Shown here piece after piece: positions 7,367-15,512 of a stretch of DNA of 54,969 nucleotides. The notes beneath the pieces were generated by a model, which ran no database searches, was not told the origin of the DNA, and saw only the letters and a program-made list of their open reading frames with translations. The stretch covers positions 1-54,969 of the forward strand of contig CBFIEJ010000010.1 in assembly GCA_965661575.1 (NCBI GenBank), given 5' to 3'. Each line of letters begins with the position of its first letter. The stretch's first letter is position 1. The DNA comes from UA16 sp965661575 (GTDB lineage: Bacteria; Bacteroidota; Bacteroidia; Flavobacteriales_D; Sanyastnellaceae). Made by a program: the position numbers and the translations under genes.

Positions 7367-8518
7367 TCAGTCATCTTTCAAAATCTCCCTTGAAATCACC
7401 AGCTTTTGAATCTCACTCGTCCCCTCTCCGATTGTACACAACTTACTATCTCGATAATACTTCTCTGCTGGAAAATCTTTGGTATAGCCATAACCTCCTA
7501 GAACTTGAACCCCCTCTGTAGCAACGCGAACGCAAACCTCAGATGCCTCGTACTTCGCGATGGCCGACTCTTTGGTTACGGATAATCCATTTTCCTTTCT
7601 CCAGCAAGCTTGCAAGGTCAACAAGTCTGCCGCTTCAATTTGCGTATACATCTCTGCTAACTTGAATGATATCGCCTGAAAACGACTGATGGGTTGACCA
7701 AATTGCTCTCGCTCCTTTGAGTAATCACGAGCGCACTCGTACGCGCCTTTGGCAATACCCAATGCCAATGAAGCAATTGAGATCCGTCCACCATCGAGGA
7801 TTTTCATTGCTTGGATGAAACCGTCACCGGGCGTTCCAAGCACCTGACTATCCGGAACAAAACAATCCTGAAAAATCATCTCAGCTGTCTCCGAAGAACG
7901 CATGCCCAACTTATTCTCCTTCTTCCCTCCCTCAAATCCACCCTGGCTCCGAAGCACAACGAACGCAGTGATACCATGGCTATCGAGCAGCTCCCCTGTT
8001 CGCGCCAAAACGACGGCCACATCAGAGGATATGCCATGGGTGATCCAATTCTTTGTTCCATTGAGCACCCAGCCTTGTCGGTCGTCATCTCGGCTAGCCG
8101 TGCACTGCATACGCATCGCGTCGCTGCCAGTATTCGCCTCTGTAAGCCCCCAAGCACCGATGTGCTCACCACTGGCCAAACTTGGTAGGAACCGGCGCTT
8201 TTGCTCATCCGACCCAAACATCAGGATGTGATTGGTACAGAGACTATTGTGCGCAGCCATTGACAGACCAATTGAACCGCACACCTTTGCCAACTCCTCG
8301 ATAGCGACCTTGTATTCCATGTATCCCATGCCGGAGCCGCCGTACTCCTCCGGGACCAACATCCCAAGCAAACCCAGCGCACCCATGTTGGTGAAAAGCT
8401 CTCGAGGGAAGTGCTGACGCTCATCCCAATCCATTCGATGAGGTAAAATTTCTCGTTGAGCAAAATCGCGGACAGTTGCGCGAATGGCTTTTTGATTTTC
8501 GGATTCTGTGAAATTCAT
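7367..8518 (-). CDS. Acyl-CoA dehydrogenase
   Basis: FAD-dependent enzyme that introduces the alpha-beta double bond in acyl-CoA and passes electrons to ETF. The 383 residues match short/medium-chain acyl-CoA dehydrogenases, with the N-terminal helical domain, the middle beta domain (WGLTEANTGSDA, GTKNWITHG) and the C-terminal helical domain. The catalytic base is E365 in IGEGTSEIQ, the position used by short- and medium-chain enzymes. QVLGGYGYTKDFPAEKYYRD is also conserved. Substrate cannot be fixed; fatty-acid and branched-chain (isovaleryl or 2-methylbutyryl) substrates are both possible. It lies 6 bp after apt, so it is co-transcribed with a purine salvage gene, which looks like operon packing and not a pathway link. 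Confidence 0.9.
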   Translation of the reverse strand: MNFTESENQKAIRATVRDFAQREILPHRMDWDERQHFPRELFTNMGALGLLGMLVPEEYGGSGMGYMEYKVAIEELAKVCGSIGLSMAAHNSLCTNHILMFGSDEQKRRFLPSLASGEHIGAWGLTEANTGSDAMRMQCTASRDDDRQGWVLNGTKNWITHGISSDVAVVLARTGELLDSHGITAFVVLRSQGGFEGGKKENKLGMRSSETAEMIFQDCFVPDSQVLGTPGDGFIQAMKILDGGRISIASLALGIAKGAYECARDYSKEREQFGQPISRFQAISFKLAEMYTQIEAADLLTLQACWRKENGLSVTKESAIAKYEASEVCVRVATEGVQVLGGYGYTKDFPAEKYYRDSKLCTIGEGTSEIQKLVISREILKDD

Positions 8519-8524
8519 TTTTCT

Positions 8525-9109
8525 TTATTCAAAATGTACCAACGACAAACAAGTCTTCATTACTAGAGGCAAGGGCCAATCCTCTGAACCATTCAACCCA
8601 TCCAAGGATAAAATAAAAGAGCAACCCGAAAGTTCAGCGCCACACGACTGAACCAATTGCATCGCTGCTCTTGCAGTGCCCCCTGTGGCAAAGACATCAT
8701 CGTGCACTAAAACACGCATTCCCGGTTTAATGGCATTGACTTGGCATTCCAGTTCTGCTGTTCCATACTCCAGTGCATAGGCAACTCGCTTCAATTCACC
8801 AGGGAGCTTCCCCGGTTTGCGGAATGGGACGAAAGGGACGTTCCAGCGCTGGGCCATTGCCAATCCGAAGATGAATCCTCGGCTCTCAATGCCAACAACG
8901 CAATCTGGGATTCCCTGCTCCATCTCAACCATTTGAACCATAGCGTCGATGGCTTGACCCGACAACTTCGGATCCGCCCAAAGCGGGCCCAGATCCTTAA
9001 AAGTCACTCCTGGAATTGGAAAGTCTTCAACGTCACGAATGCACTTCTTTACCGCCTGTGCGCAGCGTTCAATCTCATTCAGCGGTTTTTGCTTCAATAA
9101 CATTTTCAT
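8525..9109 (-). CDS. apt: Adenine phosphoribosyltransferase
   Basis: Converts adenine and PRPP to AMP in purine salvage. The ATG at 9109 gives 194 residues; an ATG at 9103 is the alternative. The PRPP-binding loop VLVHDDVFATGGTA (133-146), ESRGF (75-79) and FKDLGPLW near the N-terminus are family features. The gene overlaps the 3' end of the upstream helix-hairpin-helix gene by 35 bp, which suggests translational coupling. The usual VDD of the PRPP loop reads HDD here, a mild variation. Confidence 0.93.
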   Translation of the reverse strand: MKMLLKQKPLNEIERCAQAVKKCIRDVEDFPIPGVTFKDLGPLWADPKLSGQAIDAMVQMVEMEQGIPDCVVGIESRGFIFGLAMAQRWNVPFVPFRKPGKLPGELKRVAYALEYGTAELECQVNAIKPGMRVLVHDDVFATGGTARAAMQLVQSCGAELSGCSFILSLDGLNGSEDWPLPLVMKTCLSLVHFE

Positions 9110-9776
9110 TGAATTTGCAAACCCGAAGATACGGCGCCCACCTCCGAAATAAGCTATCACTGACAGGTATTGCTCCTTTCAAGTCTTCTACACTCTCCAG
9201 ACCGTTTCCTCGCCTGTAAGCTGTGATGGCATTAGCGCCTTCAAATCGAATGTAGGGGTGTGACCGCAATTGATTGTAAGACGTGCTATTTAAACAGAGA
9301 TGTCGAAACACACCAGTACCGACTCGAAACCACGGGATGATTCCCTCTGCTTGATCTGGGTGCATGCCCCAAACCTCACGAAGCTGTCCCACTGAGTGAA
9401 AACCACCTAAAGCCTCTCTAAATCGACAAATACGCCCCGCTATTGCTGGACCAATCCGAGGCAAAGCCTCCAATGACGCACTATCAACGGCATTGATGTC
9501 TAAGCTCCGGTCAGGAATGCTTTTCCGCTGTGTTCGATGAGTTGAAGATGACGCCTCAGTCACTGTAGTCGTTTTACGTGACTCGCGGCGTTGAACAAAA
9601 GGCTCAGCGGCCTGAAGCTCATCCAGAGTCCGAAGCAAAACCCCCACAGGCTGTTGCTCGTAGTCATCCAGTTTACGTGAAGCCCTCCAATCAAGCTGAC
9701 ACCAGTATACGCCAAAGAAAACCCACGATATCAAAGCCGTTCGAATCCAAATCCACTCCTCTCTCCGTTTTCCCAA
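9075..9776 (-). CDS. Membrane-anchored helix-hairpin-helix (ComEA-like) protein
   Basis: The 233 residues have a single N-terminal transmembrane segment (about 12-28, TALISWVFFGVYWCQL), a low-complexity linker, and then two helix-hairpin-helix units. The first is DINAVDSASLEALPRIGPAI at about 93-112, with GGFHSVGQLREVWGM after it; the second is near HPYIRFEGANAITAYR. This matches ComEA-type proteins, in which an anchored HhH domain binds double-stranded DNA outside the inner membrane during DNA uptake. No other competence gene is in the window, so a role in uptake is a family inference. The start is a TTG at 9776, with no ATG available in the first 100 codons. It lies 23 bp after the symporter gene and overlaps apt. 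Confidence 0.78.
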   Translation of the reverse strand: MGKRREEWIWIRTALISWVFFGVYWCQLDWRASRKLDDYEQQPVGVLLRTLDELQAAEPFVQRRESRKTTTVTEASSSTHRTQRKSIPDRSLDINAVDSASLEALPRIGPAIAGRICRFREALGGFHSVGQLREVWGMHPDQAEGIIPWFRVGTGVFRHLCLNSTSYNQLRSHPYIRFEGANAITAYRRGNGLESVEDLKGAIPVSDSLFRRWAPYLRVCKFNENVIEAKTAE

Positions 9777-9794
9777 GTTTAAACTTTAAAGTTT
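9777..9794. repeat. Overlapping AT-rich palindromes before the HhH gene
   Basis: The spacer between the symporter stop and the HhH start holds two overlapping perfect palindromes, GTTTAAAC (9777-9784) and AAACTTTAAAGTTT (9781-9794). It could be an operator or a weak hairpin; nothing else in the window shares it, so the function is open. Confidence 0.45.
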
Positions 9795-9799
9795 CACCT

Positions 9800-11344
9800 C
9801 TATTCGTATCGTTTGATCTCCCCAGATTTGATCCGACGAAAATAATCCGCAACATCCTCCTTCACTTCTCGCATCAGAAAATACAGCCCCAAAACGTTTG
9901 GGAAACACATCGCGAAAATCATCGCATCGCCAAAGTCAAAAACACTCTGTGCAGAAATCGCTGACCCCAAAACGACAAACAAACAAAAGATTGCCTTGTA
10001 AGTGAGATCTGCCGTCTTCGACTCTCCGAACAAAAACGTCCAAGATTTAAGACCATAATAGCTCCAACTGATCATGGTCGACAAGGCAAACAAAATAACT
10101 GCACCAGAGAGAACGATCGGAAACCAGCTCATTGTTTGAGCAAACGCACTGCTGGTCAATTCAATTGCCTGTAAATCTTTGGCCTTCGCCAAATCGAGAG
10201 CAACGTTTTGCCCCATTTCTCCGTAGCCAGAAATCACAATGACCAAAGCCGTCATGGTGCAGATAACCACCGTGTCAATGAAAGGCTCGAGCAAGGCGAC
10301 AACACCTTCACTCACAGGTTCATTGGTTTTCGCTGCAGAATGGGCAATCGAAGCCGAACCGATCCCTGCTTCATTTGAAAAAGCTGCCCGTTGGAAGCCA
10401 ACAATTAGGACACCAATCAACCCTCCGTACGCAGCTTCTGGAGAAAATGCACTGGATACAATGAGTGCAAAAGCACTGGGGATTTCCGAGAAATTTCCAA
10501 ACAACACGACGAGTGCGCCGAGCACATAGACGCCTACCATAAACGGCACGACTTTATCCGTGACTTTTGCGATGCTCTTGATGCCTCCTATGATGATCAA
10601 ACCCACCAAAATGGCCATGATCACACCAAATATCCAACTCTGTCCCATGAGGAATGAGGCCTCTCCGCCAGTGACTTCAATCAACTGCTTTGTAGCCTGG
10701 TTGATTTGGACCATGTTTCCACCACCAAAACTTCCTCCAATGCAAGCGATGGCAAACAACACTGCCAAAACCTTACCAAGGCGAGCTTTGCCTTGTTTGG
10801 CCAATCCATCCCTCAAGTAATACATGGGACCACCTGATACAGAACCATCCGCGTTTTCCTGACGGTATTTGGTCCCCAATGTGCACTCAATGAATTTGGA
10901 ACTCATCCCCAATAGCCCTGCAACAATCATCCAAAATGTTGCCCCAGGCCCTCCCAATGACACGGCAAAAGCGACACCGGCAATGTTCCCGACGCCAACC
11001 GTCCCGCTCAAAGCAGCCGTCAAAGCTTGAAAGTGACTGACCTCTCCGGCGTCGTTTGGATCATCGAACTTTCCTCGAACCACATCCAGAGCATGCCCGA
11101 ATGCACGGATATTGATGAACTTGAAATAGAAGGTGAAAAAAATCGCGCCGAATAAAAGCCAGATCAATACAAATGGCACTTGCAGATCATCCCCGAAAGA
11201 AACCGTGAAGAAAATCACCTTCATGATCGCATTCGTCAAAGGTTCCATGACCGAATTGATGCGTTCGTCTATCGTAGCTGCCGAGGCAGATGTTGAAATA
11301 AAAAATGCTGATAAGGCCGTCAAAAACTTTAGAAAACGCTGCAT
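9800..11344 (-). CDS. Sodium/alanine symporter, AGCS family
   Basis: Inner-membrane transporter that imports alanine or glycine with Na+ (or H+). The ATG at 11344 gives 514 residues. An N-terminal stretch FLKFLTALSAFFISTSASA looks like a cleavable signal, as in many Bacteroidota members. Family motifs are GTVGVGNIAGVAFAVSLGGP and NEAGIGSASIAHSAAKTNEP, and about ten to eleven membrane segments can be counted. The substrate within the AGCS family (Ala, Gly, or D-Ala) cannot be told. It lies 63 bp after the K+ channel gene on the same strand, so it may share that transcript or have its own start. Confidence 0.9.
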   Translation of the reverse strand: MQRFLKFLTALSAFFISTSASAATIDERINSVMEPLTNAIMKVIFFTVSFGDDLQVPFVLIWLLFGAIFFTFYFKFINIRAFGHALDVVRGKFDDPNDAGEVSHFQALTAALSGTVGVGNIAGVAFAVSLGGPGATFWMIVAGLLGMSSKFIECTLGTKYRQENADGSVSGGPMYYLRDGLAKQGKARLGKVLAVLFAIACIGGSFGGGNMVQINQATKQLIEVTGGEASFLMGQSWIFGVIMAILVGLIIIGGIKSIAKVTDKVVPFMVGVYVLGALVVLFGNFSEIPSAFALIVSSAFSPEAAYGGLIGVLIVGFQRAAFSNEAGIGSASIAHSAAKTNEPVSEGVVALLEPFIDTVVICTMTALVIVISGYGEMGQNVALDLAKAKDLQAIELTSSAFAQTMSWFPIVLSGAVILFALSTMISWSYYGLKSWTFLFGESKTADLTYKAIFCLFVVLGSAISAQSVFDFGDAMIFAMCFPNVLGLYFLMREVKEDVADYFRRIKSGEIKRYE

Positions 11345-11407
11345 AAGTTGCGGGGAGTTAATCGAATTGCCCCGAATATACAAATGAAGAACTTTTGAAT
11401 GGGCAAC

Positions 11408-12421
11408 TCAACCCGGAGTTTGTATCCCAAGGTATTCATTCAACGAACGTATCTGCTGGGCATCGCCCAAAACAAATAGCTTCATACTCTGATGCAACTC
11501 AGTGGAGGGTGACGGATTGATGACCATCTCTCCATTTGCTCGTCTCAAACCAATCACATTGACTCCAATCCGATTGCGGGCATCAATTTCCCCGAGGGTC
11601 AGCTTTCGAAGCTTTTCAGGAAGTTGTTGAACTTCCACTTCTTCGATGTTGATTTGATCCGCACCCTGAATTCGGATGTGATCGAGAAACTCTACCACGT
11701 CGGGAATAGCCACGAGCGAAGCCATGTGCGCCCCTCCAACCTGATCGGGCATGATGACGTTGTGAGCACCCGCGACTCGTAATTTGCTCACCGCATTTAG
11801 CTGAGAGGCCCTGCTGATGATCAACATTTCTTTGCGGTGTTCCCTCGCTGCCAATACCACATAGAGGTTTTGAGCATCATCTGGAAGTGTCGTAATGACC
11901 GCTCTCGCGCGGACAAGCCCAGCATTGATGAGATTTTCATCGCGTGTGGCATCACCGGCCAAAACATGAAGCCCTTTTTTCTGGAGTGATTTAACCAATT
12001 CAGGATTTGATTCAATAACGACCACATCCGTATCATGGTCCTGCAGCTCGGCAACTGCTTTTTCGCCTACCCGACCATAACCGCAAACAATAACATGCTG
12101 ATCCATTCCTTTCATGATGCGTTTGATTCTTTTGTTTCTAATGCGTTCTCGGTAATCCCCTTCGAGAAAAAACTGGCTGACGGCAGTAACTGCAAACGTA
12201 AACGTCCCCAAGGAGCTCACCACAAGCAAAGCGGTAAAAATCATCCCCTTCTCAGACAGTGGCCGAACCTCTCCAAATCCCACGGTAGAAACCGTGATCA
12301 CGGTCATGTAAATAGCCTCTACCCAAGAATAACCCTCAAGCCAGACGAAGCCAATGCTCCCCAAACACAGGACACTGACGATGGATATCGCCGCCATTCG
12401 TATGCGACGAACCAAATTCAT
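11408..12421 (-). CDS. Two-TM potassium channel with RCK (TrkA-N) domain
   Basis: MthK-like channel of 337 residues. Two transmembrane helices (about 9-29 and 59-85) flank a pore helix and a K+ selectivity filter TVGFGE (46-51). An RCK domain follows with the nucleotide-binding motif VCGYGRVG (112-119) and an acidic residue after the second strand (VVVIESN). A C-terminal RCK-C domain completes it. The fold predicts a tetrameric K+ channel gated by a cytoplasmic ligand such as nucleotide or Ca2+. The ATG at 12421 overlaps the pyrF stop as ATGA, so the two are translationally coupled. Confidence 0.88.
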   Translation of the reverse strand: MNLVRRIRMAAISIVSVLCLGSIGFVWLEGYSWVEAIYMTVITVSTVGFGEVRPLSEKGMIFTALLVVSSLGTFTFAVTAVSQFFLEGDYRERIRNKRIKRIMKGMDQHVIVCGYGRVGEKAVAELQDHDTDVVVIESNPELVKSLQKKGLHVLAGDATRDENLINAGLVRARAVITTLPDDAQNLYVVLAAREHRKEMLIISRASQLNAVSKLRVAGAHNVIMPDQVGGAHMASLVAIPDVVEFLDHIRIQGADQINIEEVEVQQLPEKLRKLTLGEIDARNRIGVNVIGLRRANGEMVINPSPSTELHQSMKLFVLGDAQQIRSLNEYLGIQTPG

Positions 12422-13239
12422 TTCGCCTCCTGCTTTTCCCGAATGATGGTTGCCATTTCTGTTTGAAGCTGAGAGGCTGCTGTTCGAGCTGCGGAGGCAA
12501 AGTCAGCTTCCTTCGAGGCATAAAGGATGCTCCGGGAAGCATTGATCAACAGACCGCATTCATCATTCCAGCCCGCCTCAAGCACTGCTCCCAAATCCCC
12601 GCCTTGGGCACCGACTCCTGGGACGAGGAAAAAATTCTCAGGAGCGAGCTCCCGGGCGCGGGCGATGAATTCTGGTCGCGTTGCTCCAACAACAAACATC
12701 AGCTGGTCCGGAGTTCCCCATTCTTGCGCACGCAAGAGCACGCGCTCAAAAAGTGGCGGCGACCCGTGAAACTCAAAATCATCGGCCCCAACGTTGGATG
12801 TGAGGGCAAGAAGAATGGTCCATTGATCTTGGTAGCCCTCCATGAACGGCATCACACTATCAACCCCCATGTAGGGCGCAACGGTAATCGCATGAGCTCC
12901 CAAGCCGTCAAACATGGCACTGGCGTAGCGCTTGGCCGTATTTCCAATGTCCCCTCTTTTTGCGTCCGCAATGACCATGCATTCGTCAGGGATATGCTCG
13001 ATGATACGCTCCAAGGCTCTCCATCCTTGGCCACCGTACTGTTCGAAAAATGCCAAGTTCGGTTTGTAAGCCACAGCGAGGTCGTGTGTGGCATCCACAA
13101 TGGATTTGCAAAACGCTTCCATGGCATCCACACCCTCTCCGCACGCCTCAGGTATGCGTTGAACATCAGGGTCCAAACCCACACACAAGCATGATTGTTT
13201 GGCTTGAATTTGAGTGAAGATTTCTTTCCGATTGTTCAT
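12418..13239 (-). CDS. pyrF: Orotidine 5'-phosphate decarboxylase
   Basis: Last step of UMP synthesis. The 273 residues correspond to the longer 'type 2' PyrF. The active-site signature DAKRGDIGNT (92-101) carries the catalytic Asp-Lys-Asp set, and GLDPD (21-25) and KPN (59-61) are also conserved. It starts 9 bp after prfA and overlaps the channel gene by 4 bp. The order purM-prfA-pyrF is commonly seen in Flavobacteriia, according to my recollection of those genomes. Confidence 0.95.
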   Translation of the reverse strand: MNNRKEIFTQIQAKQSCLCVGLDPDVQRIPEACGEGVDAMEAFCKSIVDATHDLAVAYKPNLAFFEQYGGQGWRALERIIEHIPDECMVIADAKRGDIGNTAKRYASAMFDGLGAHAITVAPYMGVDSVMPFMEGYQDQWTILLALTSNVGADDFEFHGSPPLFERVLLRAQEWGTPDQLMFVVGATRPEFIARARELAPENFFLVPGVGAQGGDLGAVLEAGWNDECGLLINASRSILYASKEADFASAARTAASQLQTEMATIIREKQEAK

Positions 13240-13248
13240 ACTTCAGTA

Positions 13249-14331
13249 TTAGTTCTGTGAGGCCAATAATTCCGCCTGCTCCGCCATTCGAAGGGCCTCA
13301 ATTACTGGTGTCAAATCTCCTCCCAAGATAGCAGGCAAGGCATGACTGGTGAAATGGATTCGGTGGTCGGTGACGCGCCCCTGAGGAAAGTTATAGGTCC
13401 GGATTTTTGCAGAACGATCTCCGGTACTGACCAAAGACTTTCGTTTCTCTGCCTGATCTGCAGCAATACGTTCGCGTTCACGCTCAAACAATCTTGTCCT
13501 CAAAACCTCGAGGGCATGCTCGTAGTTCTGATGCTGGGAACGGCCATCTTGACATTCAACGACAATGCCTGATGGCCCGTGAGTCAATCGCACAGCAGAC
13601 TCCGTCTTATTCACGTGCTGCCCCCCTGCTCCGCTTGCGCGAAATGTATCTCGCCGAATATCAGCTACATTTAAATCGACATCAACGGATTCAGCAACGG
13701 GTAAAACTGCCACTGTCGCCGCACTCGTGTGCACACGTCCTTGTGACTCCGTATCGGGAACACGCTGAACACGATGCACGCCGCTTTCAAACTTCAACCA
13801 ACCGTAAACACCTTCCCCCTCTACGCGCGCAACGACCTCTTTGAAGCCACCTGCTGTTCCTTCATTCGCATTGACTAAACTCCAAGTCCACCCCTTATCA
13901 GTGCAATGCTTTTGGTACATGCGAAACAAGTCTCCTGCAAAAATCGCCGCTTCGTCTCCACCAGTGCCCGCTCTAAATTCGATCATCACCGGGCGATCAT
14001 CCACCTCATCACGAGGCAAAAGCATGATTTTTGCCGCTTCGTAGGCCGCCGCCAATTTGCGCTCGAGTTCAGGTCGTTCCTCTTGTGCCAAGGCCTTAAA
14101 ATCCAGATCACTTCCTTTGAGCCACTCCTCCGCTTGATCCAAGTCTTTCTCAAGTGAAACGACCAGTGCGTGGTGATGAACAATGCTTTCCAAGCGCTTG
14201 TATTCGCGCATCAAATCGCGGTAGCGTGTAGCATCCCTGATCACATCGGGGTCACCAACCAATTTTTCAACTTCATGGTAGCGATCCGAAATGGAGGACA
14301 ATTTATTGATCAGGGTATCCTCGCGTTTCAT
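13249..14331 (-). CDS. prfA: Peptide chain release factor 1
   Basis: Recognises UAA and UAG stop codons and triggers peptidyl-tRNA hydrolysis. The 360 residues include the GGQ motif at 236-238 (GAGGQHVNKTESA), and the codon-recognition tripeptide of the PxT type reads PDT at 192-194 in VPDTESQGRVHTS, where E. coli has PAT. Length and domain order are normal. It lies 8 bp after purM and 9 bp before pyrF. Confidence 0.97.
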   Translation of the reverse strand: MKREDTLINKLSSISDRYHEVEKLVGDPDVIRDATRYRDLMREYKRLESIVHHHALVVSLEKDLDQAEEWLKGSDLDFKALAQEERPELERKLAAAYEAAKIMLLPRDEVDDRPVMIEFRAGTGGDEAAIFAGDLFRMYQKHCTDKGWTWSLVNANEGTAGGFKEVVARVEGEGVYGWLKFESGVHRVQRVPDTESQGRVHTSAATVAVLPVAESVDVDLNVADIRRDTFRASGAGGQHVNKTESAVRLTHGPSGIVVECQDGRSQHQNYEHALEVLRTRLFERERERIAADQAEKRKSLVSTGDRSAKIRTYNFPQGRVTDHRIHFTSHALPAILGGDLTPVIEALRMAEQAELLASQN

Positions 14332-14339
14332 GTAGTGAG

Positions 14340-15512
14340 TTAATCTCCGTATTGATAGGTTCCGTGGGCGCCGGACACAGTAACACGTTTTCCTGAAAAT
14401 GATTCACAGCGTCCAATGACCTGGGCATCAACCCCCATTGCAAGGGACAATTCGATGATGGCATTGGCCGTTTCCGAATCCGTATAGATCTCCATGCGGT
14501 GTCCCATATTGAACACTTCGTACATTTCTTTCCAGTCTGTTCCCGAACTCTTCTGAATCATCTCAAAAAGCGGCGGTGTGGGAAACAGGTTGTCCTTGAT
14601 CACATGCACATTTTCCACAAAATGAAGCACCTTGGTTTGCGCACCGCCAGAGCAGTGCACCATGCCTTTGATTCGGCTACCGAATTCCGGTAGAATCCTC
14701 GCCATCAATGGCGCATAAGTTCTTGTCGGCGATAACACCAGTTTCCCCGCATCTAGCGGAACCCCTTCAACCGCATCGGTCAGCCCCCAATTACCGGTGT
14801 AGACCCATTGTTCATCCGTACCAGGGTCGAAACTCTCAGGATACTGCGTCATCAGCTCTTTGGCAAAAACATCATGCCGAGCAGATGTCAATCCGTTTGA
14901 TCCCATTCCTCCATTGTACTCGCTTTCCCAACTTGCTTGGCCGAAACTTGCCAATCCCACAACGACTTGGCCTGGAGCAATATTCGCATTGTCGATAACC
15001 TCTTCCCGCTTCATGCGGGCGACAACCGTAGAATCCACAATGATCGTTCGAACCAAGTCTCCCACATCCGCTGTTTCACCTCCAGTGCTCTGGATGTCAA
15101 TACCGTGCGTTCTCAGTTCTCCCAGCAACTCCTCTGTGCCGGTGATGATGGCTTTGATCACCTCGCCAGGAATTAAGTGCTTATTCCTGCCAATGGTGCT
15201 CGAAACCAGAATGGGACCAAGCGAACCAACGCACAACAAGTCATCAATGTTCATGACGAGAGCATCTTGCGCAATGCCTTTCCAAACAGACAGATCTCCT
15301 GTTGCCTTCCAATACATATAGGCGAGCGCAGACTTCGTGCCTGCTCCGTCCGCATGCATCACAACACAGTGATCATCACTGCCTGTCAGATAATCCGGAA
15401 CGACCTTGCAGAAAGCTTTTGGAAACAAGCCTTTGTCGATGCCGGCAATAGCAGCGTGCACTTCCTCTTTGCCTGAGGACACGCCGCGGTTTGCGTACCT
15501 TGAGTCTTCCAC
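14340..15512 (-). CDS. purM: Phosphoribosylformylglycinamidine cyclo-ligase (AIR synthase)
   Basis: ATP-dependent ring closure that makes aminoimidazole ribonucleotide in purine synthesis. At 390 residues it is longer than the E. coli enzyme (about 345) and resembles the Bacteroides-type form. Signatures include SRYANRGVSSGKEEVH, MHADGAGTKSALAYMY, and GGETADVGDLVRT. The start is a GTG at 15512 directly after the porE stop (TAA then GTG), with GGAG eight bases before it as a ribosome-binding site. No ATG fits. Zero spacing to porE implies that purine synthesis, prfA and pyrF share a transcript with a secretion-system gene. Confidence 0.93.
   Translation of the reverse strand: MEDSRYANRGVSSGKEEVHAAIAGIDKGLFPKAFCKVVPDYLTGSDDHCVVMHADGAGTKSALAYMYWKATGDLSVWKGIAQDALVMNIDDLLCVGSLGPILVSSTIGRNKHLIPGEVIKAIITGTEELLGELRTHGIDIQSTGGETADVGDLVRTIIVDSTVVARMKREEVIDNANIAPGQVVVGLASFGQASWESEYNGGMGSNGLTSARHDVFAKELMTQYPESFDPGTDEQWVYTGNWGLTDAVEGVPLDAGKLVLSPTRTYAPLMARILPEFGSRIKGMVHCSGGAQTKVLHFVENVHVIKDNLFPTPPLFEMIQKSSGTDWKEMYEVFNMGHRMEIYTDSETANAIIELSLAMGVDAQVIGRCESFSGKRVTVSGAHGTYQYGD

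Noticed and set aside
12463..13194. 243-codon reading frame antisense to pyrF
   Set aside because: Entirely inside pyrF on the other strand; no family likeness.
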